From an uncultured Sutterella sp. (GTDB taxonomy: Bacteria; Pseudomonadota; Gammaproteobacteria; Burkholderiales; Burkholderiaceae_F), in assembly GCA_905212345.1 (NCBI GenBank), contig CAJMEC010000003.1, positions 19,915 through 83,914 of the forward strand: a stretch of DNA of 64,000 nucleotides, read 5' to 3'. Positions 24,856-33,744 of this stretch are shown here, in pieces. A program made the translations under genes and the position numbers. The stretch's first letter is position 1; each line of letters opens with the position of its first letter. Below the pieces are notes generated by a model. The model was given only the letters and a program-made list of their open reading frames with translations, was not told where the DNA came from and searched no databases.

Positions 24856-26199
24856 TTAACTGAAAAGCCCTGCGCCCGCGATCACAACAATGACGCAGGG
24901 CACGATAAATCGAATCAAGAAGTGTGTCGTTACTAATACTTTGTCATTCATGGGAGAGGTGAGAGTCAGTTGTTTCTTCATCACCGGCCATATGAGATAG
25001 CCCCCGACGATGGCGATACCCATTGCTCCAATCGGCATGCCGACATTGCTGGTCAGAAAATCAAGCAGATCAAAGAATGTTTTGCCTGCCAATTTGTAAC
25101 CGGACAATACTCCGAAACTTAGCGCGCAAATTACGCCTAAAACCGATAAGGCAATCGTATTGAGCATAATGCTGTTTCTTCTCGAGACGTGGTATTCATC
25201 AACAAGAAACTGCACGCTCATCTCTAGGATGCTGATCGCACTTGTTAGTGCCGCCACCACCAAGCAGATGTAAAAGAGGATAGCAAAGCCTTGACCGAAG
25301 GGCAATTGGGCAAACACCGCAGGCATGGTGACGAAAGTCAAACCTGGACCAGCAGCCGGGTCCAAACTGAACGCAAAAACAGCCGGCATGATCATCAGGC
25401 CTCCCAATAGGGAGGCGAGAACCGCTAAAAATGAGATCCATGCAACCGAAGTAGGCAGGTTGACCTTATCGGATAAATATGAACCGTAATTCATCATGGA
25501 ACCAGAGCCCAATGAAAGGGAGAAGAAAGCAAATCCCATGGCATTTAAAAGGGAGGAACCGCTAAAAGCTTCGGGATCATACTTAAACATAAATTCGACT
25601 CCATCCCAAGCGTTAGGCAATGTCAATCCCCTCAAAATCAGGCACAGCATAAGAATGAAGAGGGTTGGCATCAAAAGTTTAGAGATGCGTTCAATACCCT
25701 TTTCAACACCGAATACAATGACGCCACCCGTTAGCGCCAAAAAGGCCAGCTGCATGAAAACAGCTCGCGGGCTATCGGTGACAAAGTTATCAAAGTGGCT
25801 GCCTAACTTGGTGGTATCGGTGATGAGCCCTTGACCAATACATGCATCAAAGAGATAGTTAAGACACCAACCGCCAATAACCTGATAAAAAGCCAGGATT
25901 AAAAACCCGGTTAATACGCTGATTTTCCCAACGCCTCCCCAGAAGGGGCCGCCGAAAAGTCTTAATGCATGGGCAGCACCACCCCGAGAAGCACGACCTA
26001 AAGCCATTTCGATCATTAAAACAATAAAACCGATGGCAATGGTCAAAACAATGTAAGGAAGAATAAATGCGGATCCGCCGTTGGTGCCGGCCATATAAGG
26101 GAATTTCCAAATGGCTCCCAGTCCTACTGCCGAACCGGCGCTGGCTAAAATAAATCCTAAACGCGTCCCCCAAACGGAGCGCTCTGAAGAAGTCGTCAT
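24856..26199 (-). CDS. NSS family sodium:amino-acid symporter, paralogue 2
   Basis: 447 residues from the ATG at 26199, chosen because AAGGGA lies 8 bases upstream; a methionine eight codons earlier has no such site. TM1 reads SAGSAVGLGAIWKFPYMAGTNGG. TM6 reads NAMGFAFFSLSLGSGSMMNYGSYL, with Ser-Gly-Ser-Met where paralogue 1 has Ala-Gly-Thr-Leu, a difference at a position lining the substrate site. TM8 region FYICLVVAALTSAISILEM is conserved. It lies 142 bp from paralogue 1 with an imperfect hairpin between them (24814-24839), so the two are probably separate transcripts. Confidence 0.92.
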   Translation of the reverse strand: MTTSSERSVWGTRLGFILASAGSAVGLGAIWKFPYMAGTNGGSAFILPYIVLTIAIGFIVLMIEMALGRASRGGAAHALRLFGGPFWGGVGKISVLTGFLILAFYQVIGGWCLNYLFDACIGQGLITDTTKLGSHFDNFVTDSPRAVFMQLAFLALTGGVIVFGVEKGIERISKLLMPTLFILMLCLILRGLTLPNAWDGVEFMFKYDPEAFSGSSLLNAMGFAFFSLSLGSGSMMNYGSYLSDKVNLPTSVAWISFLAVLASLLGGLMIMPAVFAFSLDPAAGPGLTFVTMPAVFAQLPFGQGFAILFYICLVVAALTSAISILEMSVQFLVDEYHVSRRNSIMLNTIALSVLGVICALSFGVLSGYKLAGKTFFDLLDFLTSNVGMPIGAMGIAIVGGYLIWPVMKKQLTLTSPMNDKVLVTTHFLIRFIVPCVIVVIAGAGLFS

Positions 26200-26344
26200 T
26201 GCTTTGTCCCTTGTTAGTAGCATGAGATGGCATGCGTCGGTATCCCGTCAGTTAAAAATGAGCCATCAAGCTTTTGTAAATAATTAGTTGGTTATTCTAG
26301 GACAATAAACGAAAGAAAGCTTGGTACAAAAGACCATTTTTGCG

Positions 26345-26379
26345 AAAAAAGCCGAAAAAACAAATACGTTTTCCGGCTT
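26345..26379 (-). terminator. Terminator after the ABC importer operon
   Basis: The arms AAGCCG and CGGCTT, extended by A/T pairs, are followed on the minus strand by TTTTTT. It lies immediately after the stop of the ATPase gene. Confidence 0.75.
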
Positions 26380-26389
26380 ATAAAGACTA

Positions 26390-27178
26390 TTAAGACAATA
26401 GCATCTCGTCCGTTACGACACCAGCACCCTTTTCAAAAAGAGCTAATAGATCTGGAACCGTTAACTTTGATTTTTCTTCCTCTTTCACATCCACCACAAT
26501 ACGGCCTTGATGCATCATGATCAAGCGGTTGCCAAAACGAAGAGCATCACGCATATTATGAGTGATCATGAGTGTAGTGAGGTGGTCGGCTTTCACCAAT
26601 CGTTCTGTCAATTGGAGTACTTTTTCTGCTGTCTTGGGGTCAAGCGCTGCCGTATGTTCATCGAGTAGCAAAAGTCTAGGTTTGACAAGCGTTGCCATTA
26701 ACAGCGTCAGGGCTTGTCTTTGACCTCCGGAAAGCAAGCCAACATGGGCGCTCATTCGATCTTCCAGGCCCAATCCCAATTCTCTGAGAGCTTCCTTAAA
26801 TTGAGTTGTTCTTTGTGTTTGAAAACTCCACCGAAGTCCAAGTTTTTTCCCTCTCCATGAAGCAAGTGCTAAATTTTCTTCAATCATCATTTTGCTGGCG
26901 GTGCCTTTCATGGGGTCTTGGAAAACTCGGCCGACATATTGGGCCCGCTCATGTTCGGGCATTCGGGTGACATCAGTGTCATCAATTCGAATTTGCCCCT
27001 GATCAATGTAAAAAGCGCCAGCGATAGCGTTTAATAACGTTGATTTCCCTGCGCCGTTTGATCCGATGACAGTGGCAAAATCACCGTCTTGGAGAGTTAG
27101 AGAAACACCCTGCAAAGCGCGTTTTTCATTAACACTGCCTGGGAAAAACGTTTTGTGAATATTGTCGATCGTGAGCAT
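26390..27178 (-). CDS. ABC transporter ATP-binding protein, TrpXYZ-like importer
   Basis: 262 residues. Walker A GSNGAGKSTLLNAIAG is near 39-54, signature LLSGGQRQALTLLMATLVKPRLLLLDEHTAALDPKTA near 148-184 includes the ABC signature and Walker B, and the switch histidine is in LMITHNMRDALRFG near 207. It belongs to the branched-chain/sugar-like class that pairs with a BPD_transp_2 permease. It is the last of three genes (binding protein, permease, ATPase) transcribed leftward. The same three-part arrangement imports tryptophan or tyrosine in Gram-positive TrpXYZ systems; substrate here is inferred. Confidence 0.88.
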   Translation of the reverse strand: MLTIDNIHKTFFPGSVNEKRALQGVSLTLQDGDFATVIGSNGAGKSTLLNAIAGAFYIDQGQIRIDDTDVTRMPEHERAQYVGRVFQDPMKGTASKMMIEENLALASWRGKKLGLRWSFQTQRTTQFKEALRELGLGLEDRMSAHVGLLSGGQRQALTLLMATLVKPRLLLLDEHTAALDPKTAEKVLQLTERLVKADHLTTLMITHNMRDALRFGNRLIMMHQGRIVVDVKEEEKSKLTVPDLLALFEKGAGVVTDEMLLS

Positions 27179-27196
27179 GAACTTCTCCAGGTGGTG

Positions 27197-28078
27197 TTAG
27201 GCGCGGCGTTGCCGTTCGAGCCATTTTTCTCGAATTAAAGGCATGGACAGAGCCAAGGCCACAAGTAGCGCGGTAAAAAGTTTCAGATCATTGGGTGGCA
27301 TTCCCAGTTGCAAGACGACAGCAATGACTAAGCGGTAAACAATGGAGCCCAAAATAACGGAGATAAGGCAGTTTTTAAAACTTTTTGTACCGAAGAGCAC
27401 CTCCCCAATAATGACAGATGCTAAGCCAATAACGATGGTACCCGTGCCCATGCCGACATCGGCAAAACCGTTAGATTGTGCGACGAGAGCCCCAGAGAGC
27501 GCGACTAAGGCGTTACTGATTAATAAACCCAATACAATCATTCGATTAGTATTGACACCCTGTGCGCGGGCCATCTGAGAATTACACCCAGTCGCGCGGA
27601 TTGCGGTGCCAATTTCGGTACCAAAAAACCAATACATAAGACAACCAATGAAAACAGCGGCAACAATACCCACGGTCAACATGGCAACCGTTGAGCTCAT
27701 CCCAAAAGATTCCGCATAAGAGAAAATCGTATCGACGCGCAGCAGCGCAACATTGGCTTTCCCCATGACATGCAGGTTGATGGAATAAAGACCAATCATG
27801 GTAAGAATCCCAGCTAAAAGGGCAGGGATCTTCAGTCGCGTCGTGAAAAAGCCCGTTACGACACCGGCTAGGGCTCCCGCGATGGCGGCCAGGAAAAAGG
27901 CAATGAGCATGCCGTAACCGTTGACAAGCGCAGTCGCTGCCACGGCGGCTCCGAGTGGGAAACTCCCTTCAACCGACAAATCAGCAATATCAAGAACGCG
28001 AAAGGTTATGTATACACCTAAAGCCAAGAGCGCCCACAAAAGACCTTGCGCGACAGTGGGTATCAAAATATCAATCAT
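27197..28078 (-). CDS. ABC transporter permease, TrpXYZ-like importer
   Basis: 293 residues with about eight hydrophobic segments. LLWALLALGVYITFRVLDIADLSVEGSFPLGAAVAA near 12-47 is typical of BPD_transp_2 permeases in the ABC_sub_bind/TrpY group. GCNSQMARAQGVNTNRMIVLGLLISNALVALSGALVAQSNGFADVGMGTGTIVIGLASVIIGE (about 162-225) contains the EAA-like cytoplasmic loop. It lies 63 bp after the binding protein gene and 18 bp before the ATPase gene, in one operon. Confidence 0.9.
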   Translation of the reverse strand: MIDILIPTVAQGLLWALLALGVYITFRVLDIADLSVEGSFPLGAAVAATALVNGYGMLIAFFLAAIAGALAGVVTGFFTTRLKIPALLAGILTMIGLYSINLHVMGKANVALLRVDTIFSYAESFGMSSTVAMLTVGIVAAVFIGCLMYWFFGTEIGTAIRATGCNSQMARAQGVNTNRMIVLGLLISNALVALSGALVAQSNGFADVGMGTGTIVIGLASVIIGEVLFGTKSFKNCLISVILGSIVYRLVIAVVLQLGMPPNDLKLFTALLVALALSMPLIREKWLERQRRA

Positions 28079-28141
28079 TTTTCTGTGTCAAACACCCCGT
28101 TGTTCTACTAAGAGCAACGGGGATATAAGTATTCAATCGAA

Positions 28142-29128
28142 TTAGTAGCGAATTAACTCCGCATTTTTAGCAAGAGAGTCCGGAATCTTTATGCCGAGTT
28201 TTTCTGCTACGGATGCGTTGATTTTGGCCTTAAATTCTGTTTGGAAACGAATGGCCATGTTTTGTGGCTGAGCCTTACCTTGCAATATGTCTGCGCCCAT
28301 ATCACCCGCAATGCGGCCGAGATTGTAGTAGTCCACGCCAATCGTTGCCAGGCCTCCGCCTTTTAGCATACCTTCTTCACCCGTGATGACGCCGATACCG
28401 GCTGGCGTTGTGATTTTGGTCAGAACAGGCATGGCCGAAGCAATAATGTTGTCAGTCGGCACGTAAATGACATCGACTTTGTCGAGCATACTTTGAGCCG
28501 TTTGCTGGACATCATTGACAGAGGAGACAGTCAGTTCTACCAACGTTAGCCCACGCTTTTGGACCTCTTCTTTTAGAATTTTTGCCTGAAACTGAGAGTT
28601 AATTTCAGAGCTGTTGTAGATTGTGCCGATACGTTTGGCATCGGGAACCAATTCAAGCATCAGTTTGACTTGTTCGGCGACGGGGTTCAAATCAGACGAA
28701 CCCGTCACATTCGTATCTGGCTTTTGGTTGGATTTAACGAGTTTAGCTACCTCAAAATCAGTAACCGCTGTCGCGACAATCGGCGTTTTATCTGTGGCAT
28801 TGGCAACGACTTGAGCGGCGGGGGTAGCGATGGCAAAAATCAGGGGATATTTTTGAGTGACAAAGCGCTGAGCGATATTGCCGAGGTTGGATTGATCAGC
28901 TTGGGCGTTTTGTTGGTCAAATTCCACATTCAATCCGCGAGCTTTGACGGCATCAACAATTCCTCGATTGGCTTCATCAAGAGCAGGGTGTTCAACCAAC
29001 TGAACAAGACCCACGGTAGTAGAAGTTTTTGACTGGGCAGTCGGATCATTTTTTTCTTCTCCGCAACCCGTTAAAGCGATAAGACTTGCCGAGATAACGG
29101 CGGCAAGGGCAACTTTCCTGATTTTCAT
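28142..29128 (-). CDS. ABC transporter substrate-binding lipoprotein (ABC_sub_bind/TrpX family)
   Basis: 328 residues. The signal peptide ends in a lipobox ALTGC (Cys at about 22), so it is a lipoprotein even though the host is Gram-negative. The body matches the TrpX/PF04392 fold: TVGLVQLVEHPALDEANRGIVDAVKARG near 37-64, IFAIATPAAQVVANATDKTPIVATAVTDFEVAKLV near 96-130, RIGTIYNSSEINS near 165 and GLATIGVDYYNLGRIAGDMGADILQGKAQP near 265-294. It heads the three-gene importer operon and is preceded by a leader with several hairpins. An aromatic amino acid is the likely ligand from family knowledge. Confidence 0.9.
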   Translation of the reverse strand: MKIRKVALAAVISASLIALTGCGEEKNDPTAQSKTSTTVGLVQLVEHPALDEANRGIVDAVKARGLNVEFDQQNAQADQSNLGNIAQRFVTQKYPLIFAIATPAAQVVANATDKTPIVATAVTDFEVAKLVKSNQKPDTNVTGSSDLNPVAEQVKLMLELVPDAKRIGTIYNSSEINSQFQAKILKEEVQKRGLTLVELTVSSVNDVQQTAQSMLDKVDVIYVPTDNIIASAMPVLTKITTPAGIGVITGEEGMLKGGGLATIGVDYYNLGRIAGDMGADILQGKAQPQNMAIRFQTEFKAKINASVAEKLGIKIPDSLAKNAELIRY

Positions 29129-29290
29129 AGCCTGTCCTTTGTTTTAGGTTCGATCCTGCGCGAAAAATAGTCAGACGGTAAAGGGAGCGCAGTCCGATTT
29201 CTTCGGTAAGCCGACTGTTTTATTTAACCGGCTTTAGGCGCGATCTACCACCCTTTGTAAGGTGACCGCTTCAGGTCATGTTATCACGAT
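29129..29290 (-). promoter_or_regulatory. Hairpin-rich 5' leader of the TrpX-like operon
   Basis: Four inverted repeats lie in about 160 bases: CTGCGC/GCGCAG (29156-29161 with 29187-29192), CCGA/TCGG (29194-29206), AGCCG/CGGCT (29209-29213 with 29229-29233) and TGACC/GGTCA (29263-29267 with 29274-29278). A competing CACC/GGTG pair at 29249-29264 shares bases with the last. No known riboswitch core or T-box was recognised. Confidence 0.4.
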
Positions 29291-29453
29291 TATGTTTTGA
29301 ATCTGTTTTTGAATACGAAAGACCTAAGGATGTTTATTTATTTTGGAAAAAATCCAAGTCAGATAACTGATAGCGCTCTGAGGGATTAATCCTGATCGGG
29401 CACTCATAAAAGTCAGTGATAATGATCCCATTAACGAAAGCGGAGATTCAATA
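29291..29453. other. Intergenic region before the capA-like gene
   Basis: AT-rich and without an ORF. It holds the start regions of two divergent transcripts. No confident promoter was assigned; a GGAG ribosome site lies just before the capA-like ATG at 29454. Confidence 0.35.
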
Positions 29454-30747
29454 ATGCGCACATCATTTATTGCAACGGGAGATAGTTTTATTATTCGTCG
29501 AATTCCAGCTCAAGGTTATTCTGGTTTTAAAGATTTAAAAACACTTATTGAAAAGCATGATGTCCGGTTCACCAATTTGGAGATGACTTTTCATGACAAT
29601 GAAGCATTTCCGGCAGCAGCCAGTGGGGGTCTTGGGCTGTGAGCGAGCCGGCAATGCTCGACGATATGAAGCGATATGGATTTAATCTTTTCAACACAGC
29701 CAATAATCATTCAGGTGATTTCGGACAGCTGGGCGTTTTAGCAAGGATTAAGCATTTGAAAGAACGCGATATGGTCTTTGCCGGAACCGGAGCGACATTG
29801 CAAGAGGCAAGCAAGGCGTGTTATTTGGAGACTCCTCAGGCACGTGTCGCCCTTATTGGAGCCACATCCAATTTGGATCCTGCGGCTATCGCCGGTGGGC
29901 AGGGATTCAGAATGAGCGGACGGCCGGGCTTAAATCCGCTTCGCTACAAGACGATTTACCACGTGGATCAGGAGACTTTTGAAATGGTCAATCGTATGGC
30001 GAAGCGGTTGCACATTAACGATTATCAGGAATTGACAATTGAATTAGGTTACGCCGCGCCGTTTCCCCCAAATATAGCCTGTTTAGGTACTTATCGATTT
30101 GTGTTGGATAGTGAAAACTTTGTAGAAACGATTCCCGATCCAATTGATGAAGAACGCATTCTGGATGAAATTCGAGAGGCAAAAAGACAGGCAGATATTG
30201 TTTTATTCAGTCTTCACACTCACGAAATGGTTGGCAAGGACTTTTTTAGTATCCCAGAATTTATTTCAACGATTTCTCATAAAGCGATTGACGCCGGTGC
30301 CAGTGTTGTTATCGGACATGGACCACATATGTTGCGAGGCGTAGAGGCTTACCATGGGGAGTCATTTTTCATAGTCTCGGAAACTTTCTCTTCCAGACGG
30401 AGACCATTGCTTCTCAGCCTTACGATGCCTTTGTCAAAATGCATCTTTCTCAGGATACGAGAGTTGGTGAATATATGGATAATCGAAGTAAAAACGGCAC
30501 GGTAGGTTATCCCGTTATGCCTGACATTTGGAATGCGTTTGTTGCATCATGGACAATGGAAAATGGAGAACTTCAGAATGTGAAGTTGTATCCAATTGAA
30601 CTGGGACAGCATTTGAGCAGGGCTCAGCGTGGTTGGCCGCGTCTGTCAGAATCCAACGAAACATTGGAAAAAATCAGACTGTTGAGCGAAAAACTGGGAA
30701 CGAAAATAAGTATTGAAAACGGAATTGGAACCGTAGAGTTGAAATAA
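29454..30747 (+). pseudogene. CapA/PgsA-like metallophosphatase-family gene with two frameshifts
   Basis: Three reading frames in series encode one protein of about 430 residues. Part 1 (29454-29642) begins with FIATGDSFIIRR and FTNLEMTF, as in CapA (PGA_cap) proteins; part 2 (29639-30505) carries FNLFNTANNHSGDFG, IVLFSLHTHEM and VVIGHGPHMLRGVEAY; part 3 (from about 30370 to 30747) begins SLGNFLFQTET. At 29622-29630 the frame would be restored by one more G in a run of five G, and at about 30363-30372 by one more T in a run of five T. Intact CapA-like proteins act in polyglutamate/capsule handling or as phosphatases. Either the gene is decaying or both runs are assembly errors. Confidence 0.8.
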
Positions 30748-30756
30748 AAGAAGCAT

Positions 30757-30791
30757 TTCATTGGCCGGTGCCTTTCCCACCGGCCAATGAA
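30757..30791. terminator. Strong hairpin between the capA-like gene and the third NSS gene
   Basis: A 13-bp perfect stem TCATTGGCCGGTG/CACCGGCCAATGA (30758-30770 with 30778-30790) lies between convergent genes. There is no T-run on either side, so termination efficiency is uncertain. Confidence 0.6.
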
Positions 30792-30797
30792 GCAAAG

Positions 30798-32132
30798 TTA
30801 AATTCCGGAAATGAGAACCGTGATTACAAGGATAGGTGCGAAAATAGCGATGCTCCAGCGCAAGATTGAATAGGTTGAGTTGCTGTGCAGATGTGACTTA
30901 TCCCCGGAAATGAAAGGCTTGATTTGAGGCCATGCGATCCAACTGGAAAGCACGGCGATCATTAACCCGCCAATCGGTAAGCTGATGTTGCTGGTTAAGT
31001 AATCGATCCAATCAAAAAATGTTTTTCCCAGCCACTTGGTGTCTGCGAGAGGACCAAATGAAAGGGCACTGAAAGAGCCGACGATCATCAGGCCGACCGT
31101 CGTGACAACCACGGCCTTAGGGCGGCTCCATTTCCATTCGTCATGCAAGAAGGCTACATCAATTTCAAGCATTGAAACGGAACTGGTGATGGCCGCCACC
31201 AATAAGCAGGCATAAAAGGTGATGGCAAAGAAATTTCCCAAGGGCATTTGCGCAAAAATAGCCGGCATGGTTACAAAGGTCAGACCGGGTCCCGCACTTG
31301 GATCTAACCCGAAAGCAAAAACCGCCGGCATAACCATCAATGCGCCGAGGAGGGAGCTGATGATGGTTAAAAAAGCAATCCAAGCTGACGAACCAATGAG
31401 GTCAACTTTACTGTCCAAATAACTGCCGTAAGTGAGCATGCAGCCGCTGCCCAAGCATAAAGAGAAGAAGGTAAAGCCCATGGTTGAGAGCAGAGCATCG
31501 AAAGTGAACGCTTGAGGGTTCCAACTGAAAAGATACTCAATGCCTTGGAATGCGCCCGGTAAAAAAAGCGAGCGCACGATAATGACCAACATCAAAATGA
31601 ATAACAGGGGCATGAGAACTTTAGATAGCCGTTCGATGCCGCTACTTACCCCATAGGCGACCACCCAAGCCGTAATGACTAAAAAGAGTGCCTGATAGCC
31701 GATAGCCAATTCCGGATCACCCGATATTGAAGCAAAGTGTGCGCCTAGTTGAGCTTGATCGGCGACCAGTCCCGCTCCCAAGCAAGCGTTGACGAAATAC
31801 GCGATTGTCCAACCGCCGATGGCAGAATAAAAGCTAAGAATCAAAAAGCCCGTAATGACGCCCAAATAGCCGGCACGTCCCCAATTTTTTCCGCCTAATT
31901 TTCTGAAAGCCGTGACAATGCAACCGGCCCCAGCCCGACCAATGGTTAGCTCTGCGATCAGTAGCACCAGACCGATAGTGAATGTCAGCACAATAAAGGG
32001 GAATAAAAAAGCAGAGCCGCCATTAGAGCCTACGAGGTAAGGGAATTTCCAAATTGCACCTAACCCAACGGCCGCGCCGGCGCTTGCAAGCACAAAACCT
32101 AATCGAGAACCCCACGTAGAACGATCACTCAT
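30798..32132 (-). CDS. NSS family sodium:amino-acid symporter, paralogue 3
   Basis: 444 residues. TM1 reads SAGAAVGLGAIWKFPYLVGSNGG, where the paralogues have YMAGTNGG, so the exit of TM1 differs by two or three residues. TM6 is STMGFTFFSLCLGSGCMLTYGSYL, with a cysteine where the others have Ser or Ala. The TM8 region FYACLLVAAITSSVSMLEI is conserved. It is the upstream partner of the importer cluster's right flank and lies 71 bp from paralogue 4, with a strong terminator hairpin between, so the two are transcribed separately. Confidence 0.92.
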   Translation of the reverse strand: MSDRSTWGSRLGFVLASAGAAVGLGAIWKFPYLVGSNGGSAFLFPFIVLTFTIGLVLLIAELTIGRAGAGCIVTAFRKLGGKNWGRAGYLGVITGFLILSFYSAIGGWTIAYFVNACLGAGLVADQAQLGAHFASISGDPELAIGYQALFLVITAWVVAYGVSSGIERLSKVLMPLLFILMLVIIVRSLFLPGAFQGIEYLFSWNPQAFTFDALLSTMGFTFFSLCLGSGCMLTYGSYLDSKVDLIGSSAWIAFLTIISSLLGALMVMPAVFAFGLDPSAGPGLTFVTMPAIFAQMPLGNFFAITFYACLLVAAITSSVSMLEIDVAFLHDEWKWSRPKAVVVTTVGLMIVGSFSALSFGPLADTKWLGKTFFDWIDYLTSNISLPIGGLMIAVLSSWIAWPQIKPFISGDKSHLHSNSTYSILRWSIAIFAPILVITVLISGI

Positions 32133-32146
32133 ATCATGAACCTATG

Positions 32147-32178
32147 AAAACGCGCCCGGCCATCTTCGGCTCGGGCGC
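32147..32178 (-). terminator. Terminator of the fourth NSS gene
   Basis: GCGCCCGAGCC pairs with GGCCGGGCGC with one bulged base, followed on the minus strand by GTTTTC. It separates paralogue 4 from paralogue 3. Confidence 0.7.
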
Positions 32179-32203
32179 TTCAGAATGATATTTTAATTGT
32201 AAC

Positions 32204-33547
32204 CTAAATGCCCGAAATCAAAACGATGACAACGAGTGCCGGAGCCAATAAAGAAATGGTCAGGCGTATCCACCCGATTGTCAGAACCGAATGATGACGA
32301 ATAGCAAGCATTTGTTGCTTCATAACAGGCCATGCCTTCCATCCGGCTAAAGCAGCGATACTGAGACCGCCGAGTGGCATCAGAATGTTGGAGCAGACGT
32401 AGTCGGAAAAATCAAAAATAGACATCCCGTTGATTTCAACCCATGCGAAAGAGCTAAACGAAAGTGCTTGAAGGCTTGCGAAAATGAAAAGAGTGATCCA
32501 GCATAATGCCGTTGCAGCCCGTCTGCGCATGCCCCACTCGTTGATAAGGTAAGCAACAACAACTTCCAGCAAGGATACGGAGCTTGTAATAGCCGCAATG
32601 AAAAGACAGACATAAAAAGCGGCCGCCAACACATCAGCCATTGGCATATGCTCAAAAATCATTGGAATCGTGATAAACACCAAACCGGTTCCAGCGGCCG
32701 GATCCATGCCGAAGGCAAATACCGCGGGAATAATCATGACACCTGCCAGAAGCGCTGCCTGGGTTGATAAAAAAGCCACCCATACGGAAGAGCCCGGAAT
32801 GTCTGTATGCGAACTCAGGTAGGAACCGTAAGTCACCATGATGCCCGCGCCCAGAGACAGCGAAAAGAAGGTAAATCCCATAGCGTTTAGGATCGTGGCT
32901 CCGCTAACTTGTTCCCAGTTAAACGAAAATAGGAATTGCATGCCTTCCCAAGAGCCCGGCATCATTAAGGATCGGATGATGATGAAAATCATCAGGATAA
33001 ACAAAAGCGGCATAAGGTACTTTGCAATTTTTTCAATACCTTTTTCAACCCCTAAGGCGACCACTGCACAAGTAGCCGTCAGGTATAGGAACATGAAGAA
33101 AACGTTTACCGTTCCGTTGCTGACTAATGCTTTGAAATGATCAGAGAGAATTTTCGGGTCGCCATTGACAACATTGCCGGCAAAGGAATCAAACAAATAG
33201 GAAACGCACCAACCGCCGATGACAGAGTAATAGGTCAAAATAATGTAGGCATTTAAGACAGCGATACCGCCGACGATAGCAAAAAAAGGACCGCCTACTT
33301 TCTTTAACGCATGAACGGCTGAGCCTCTGCCTGCTCGTCCCATGGCACATTCGGCCATGACCAAAACAATGCCGATCGTAAAGGTGAAAATTAAAAAGGG
33401 AACAATAAAAGCGGCTCCGCCGTTAGTGCCGGCCCAAAATGGGAATTTCCAAATGGCGCCTAGGCCAATGGCGGAACTGGCGGAAGCAAGAATGAACCCG
33501 AGACGGGAACTCCAAACAGTGTCGGCGATGCTGTTATCTGATGCCAT
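32204..33547 (-). CDS. NSS family sodium:amino-acid symporter, paralogue 4
   Basis: 447 residues. TM1 reads SASSAIGLGAIWKFPFWAGTNGG, the most divergent of the four (Ile for Val, FW for YM). TM6 is NAMGFTFFSLSLGAGIMVTYGSYL and TM8 is FYVCLFIAAITSSVSLLEV. GTVNVFFMFLYLTATCAVVALGVEKGIEKIAKYLMP near 140-175 is family-typical. The residue changes around the unwound TM1 suggest a different substrate preference from the others, an inference from the family's known substrate site. Confidence 0.92.
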   Translation of the reverse strand: MASDNSIADTVWSSRLGFILASASSAIGLGAIWKFPFWAGTNGGAAFIVPFLIFTFTIGIVLVMAECAMGRAGRGSAVHALKKVGGPFFAIVGGIAVLNAYIILTYYSVIGGWCVSYLFDSFAGNVVNGDPKILSDHFKALVSNGTVNVFFMFLYLTATCAVVALGVEKGIEKIAKYLMPLLFILMIFIIIRSLMMPGSWEGMQFLFSFNWEQVSGATILNAMGFTFFSLSLGAGIMVTYGSYLSSHTDIPGSSVWVAFLSTQAALLAGVMIIPAVFAFGMDPAAGTGLVFITIPMIFEHMPMADVLAAAFYVCLFIAAITSSVSLLEVVVAYLINEWGMRRRAATALCWITLFIFASLQALSFSSFAWVEINGMSIFDFSDYVCSNILMPLGGLSIAALAGWKAWPVMKQQMLAIRHHSVLTIGWIRLTISLLAPALVVIVLISGI

Positions 33548-33698
33548 TTTTATTCCTTTTTCGATCTGATTTCTGAGAGACTGAATGCAGGTAGCTCATT
33601 TTAGTGGAGCAGACAAATGAAAACGAATTTCATCTAGGCGCTTCCTACTAGACTCATTTTGTTTTCAGTCCAACGGAAAGCGAGGGATAGGATTGGAA

Positions 33699-33735
33699 AG
33701 AAAAAAGGCGATGAACGACTTTGTGTCCATCGCCC
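33699..33735 (-). terminator. Terminator of spoT
   Basis: AGGCGATG/CATCGCCT-like arms (33706-33713 with 33728-33735) are followed on the minus strand by six T residues. Confidence 0.85.
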
Positions 33736-33744
33736 TTAAAACGA

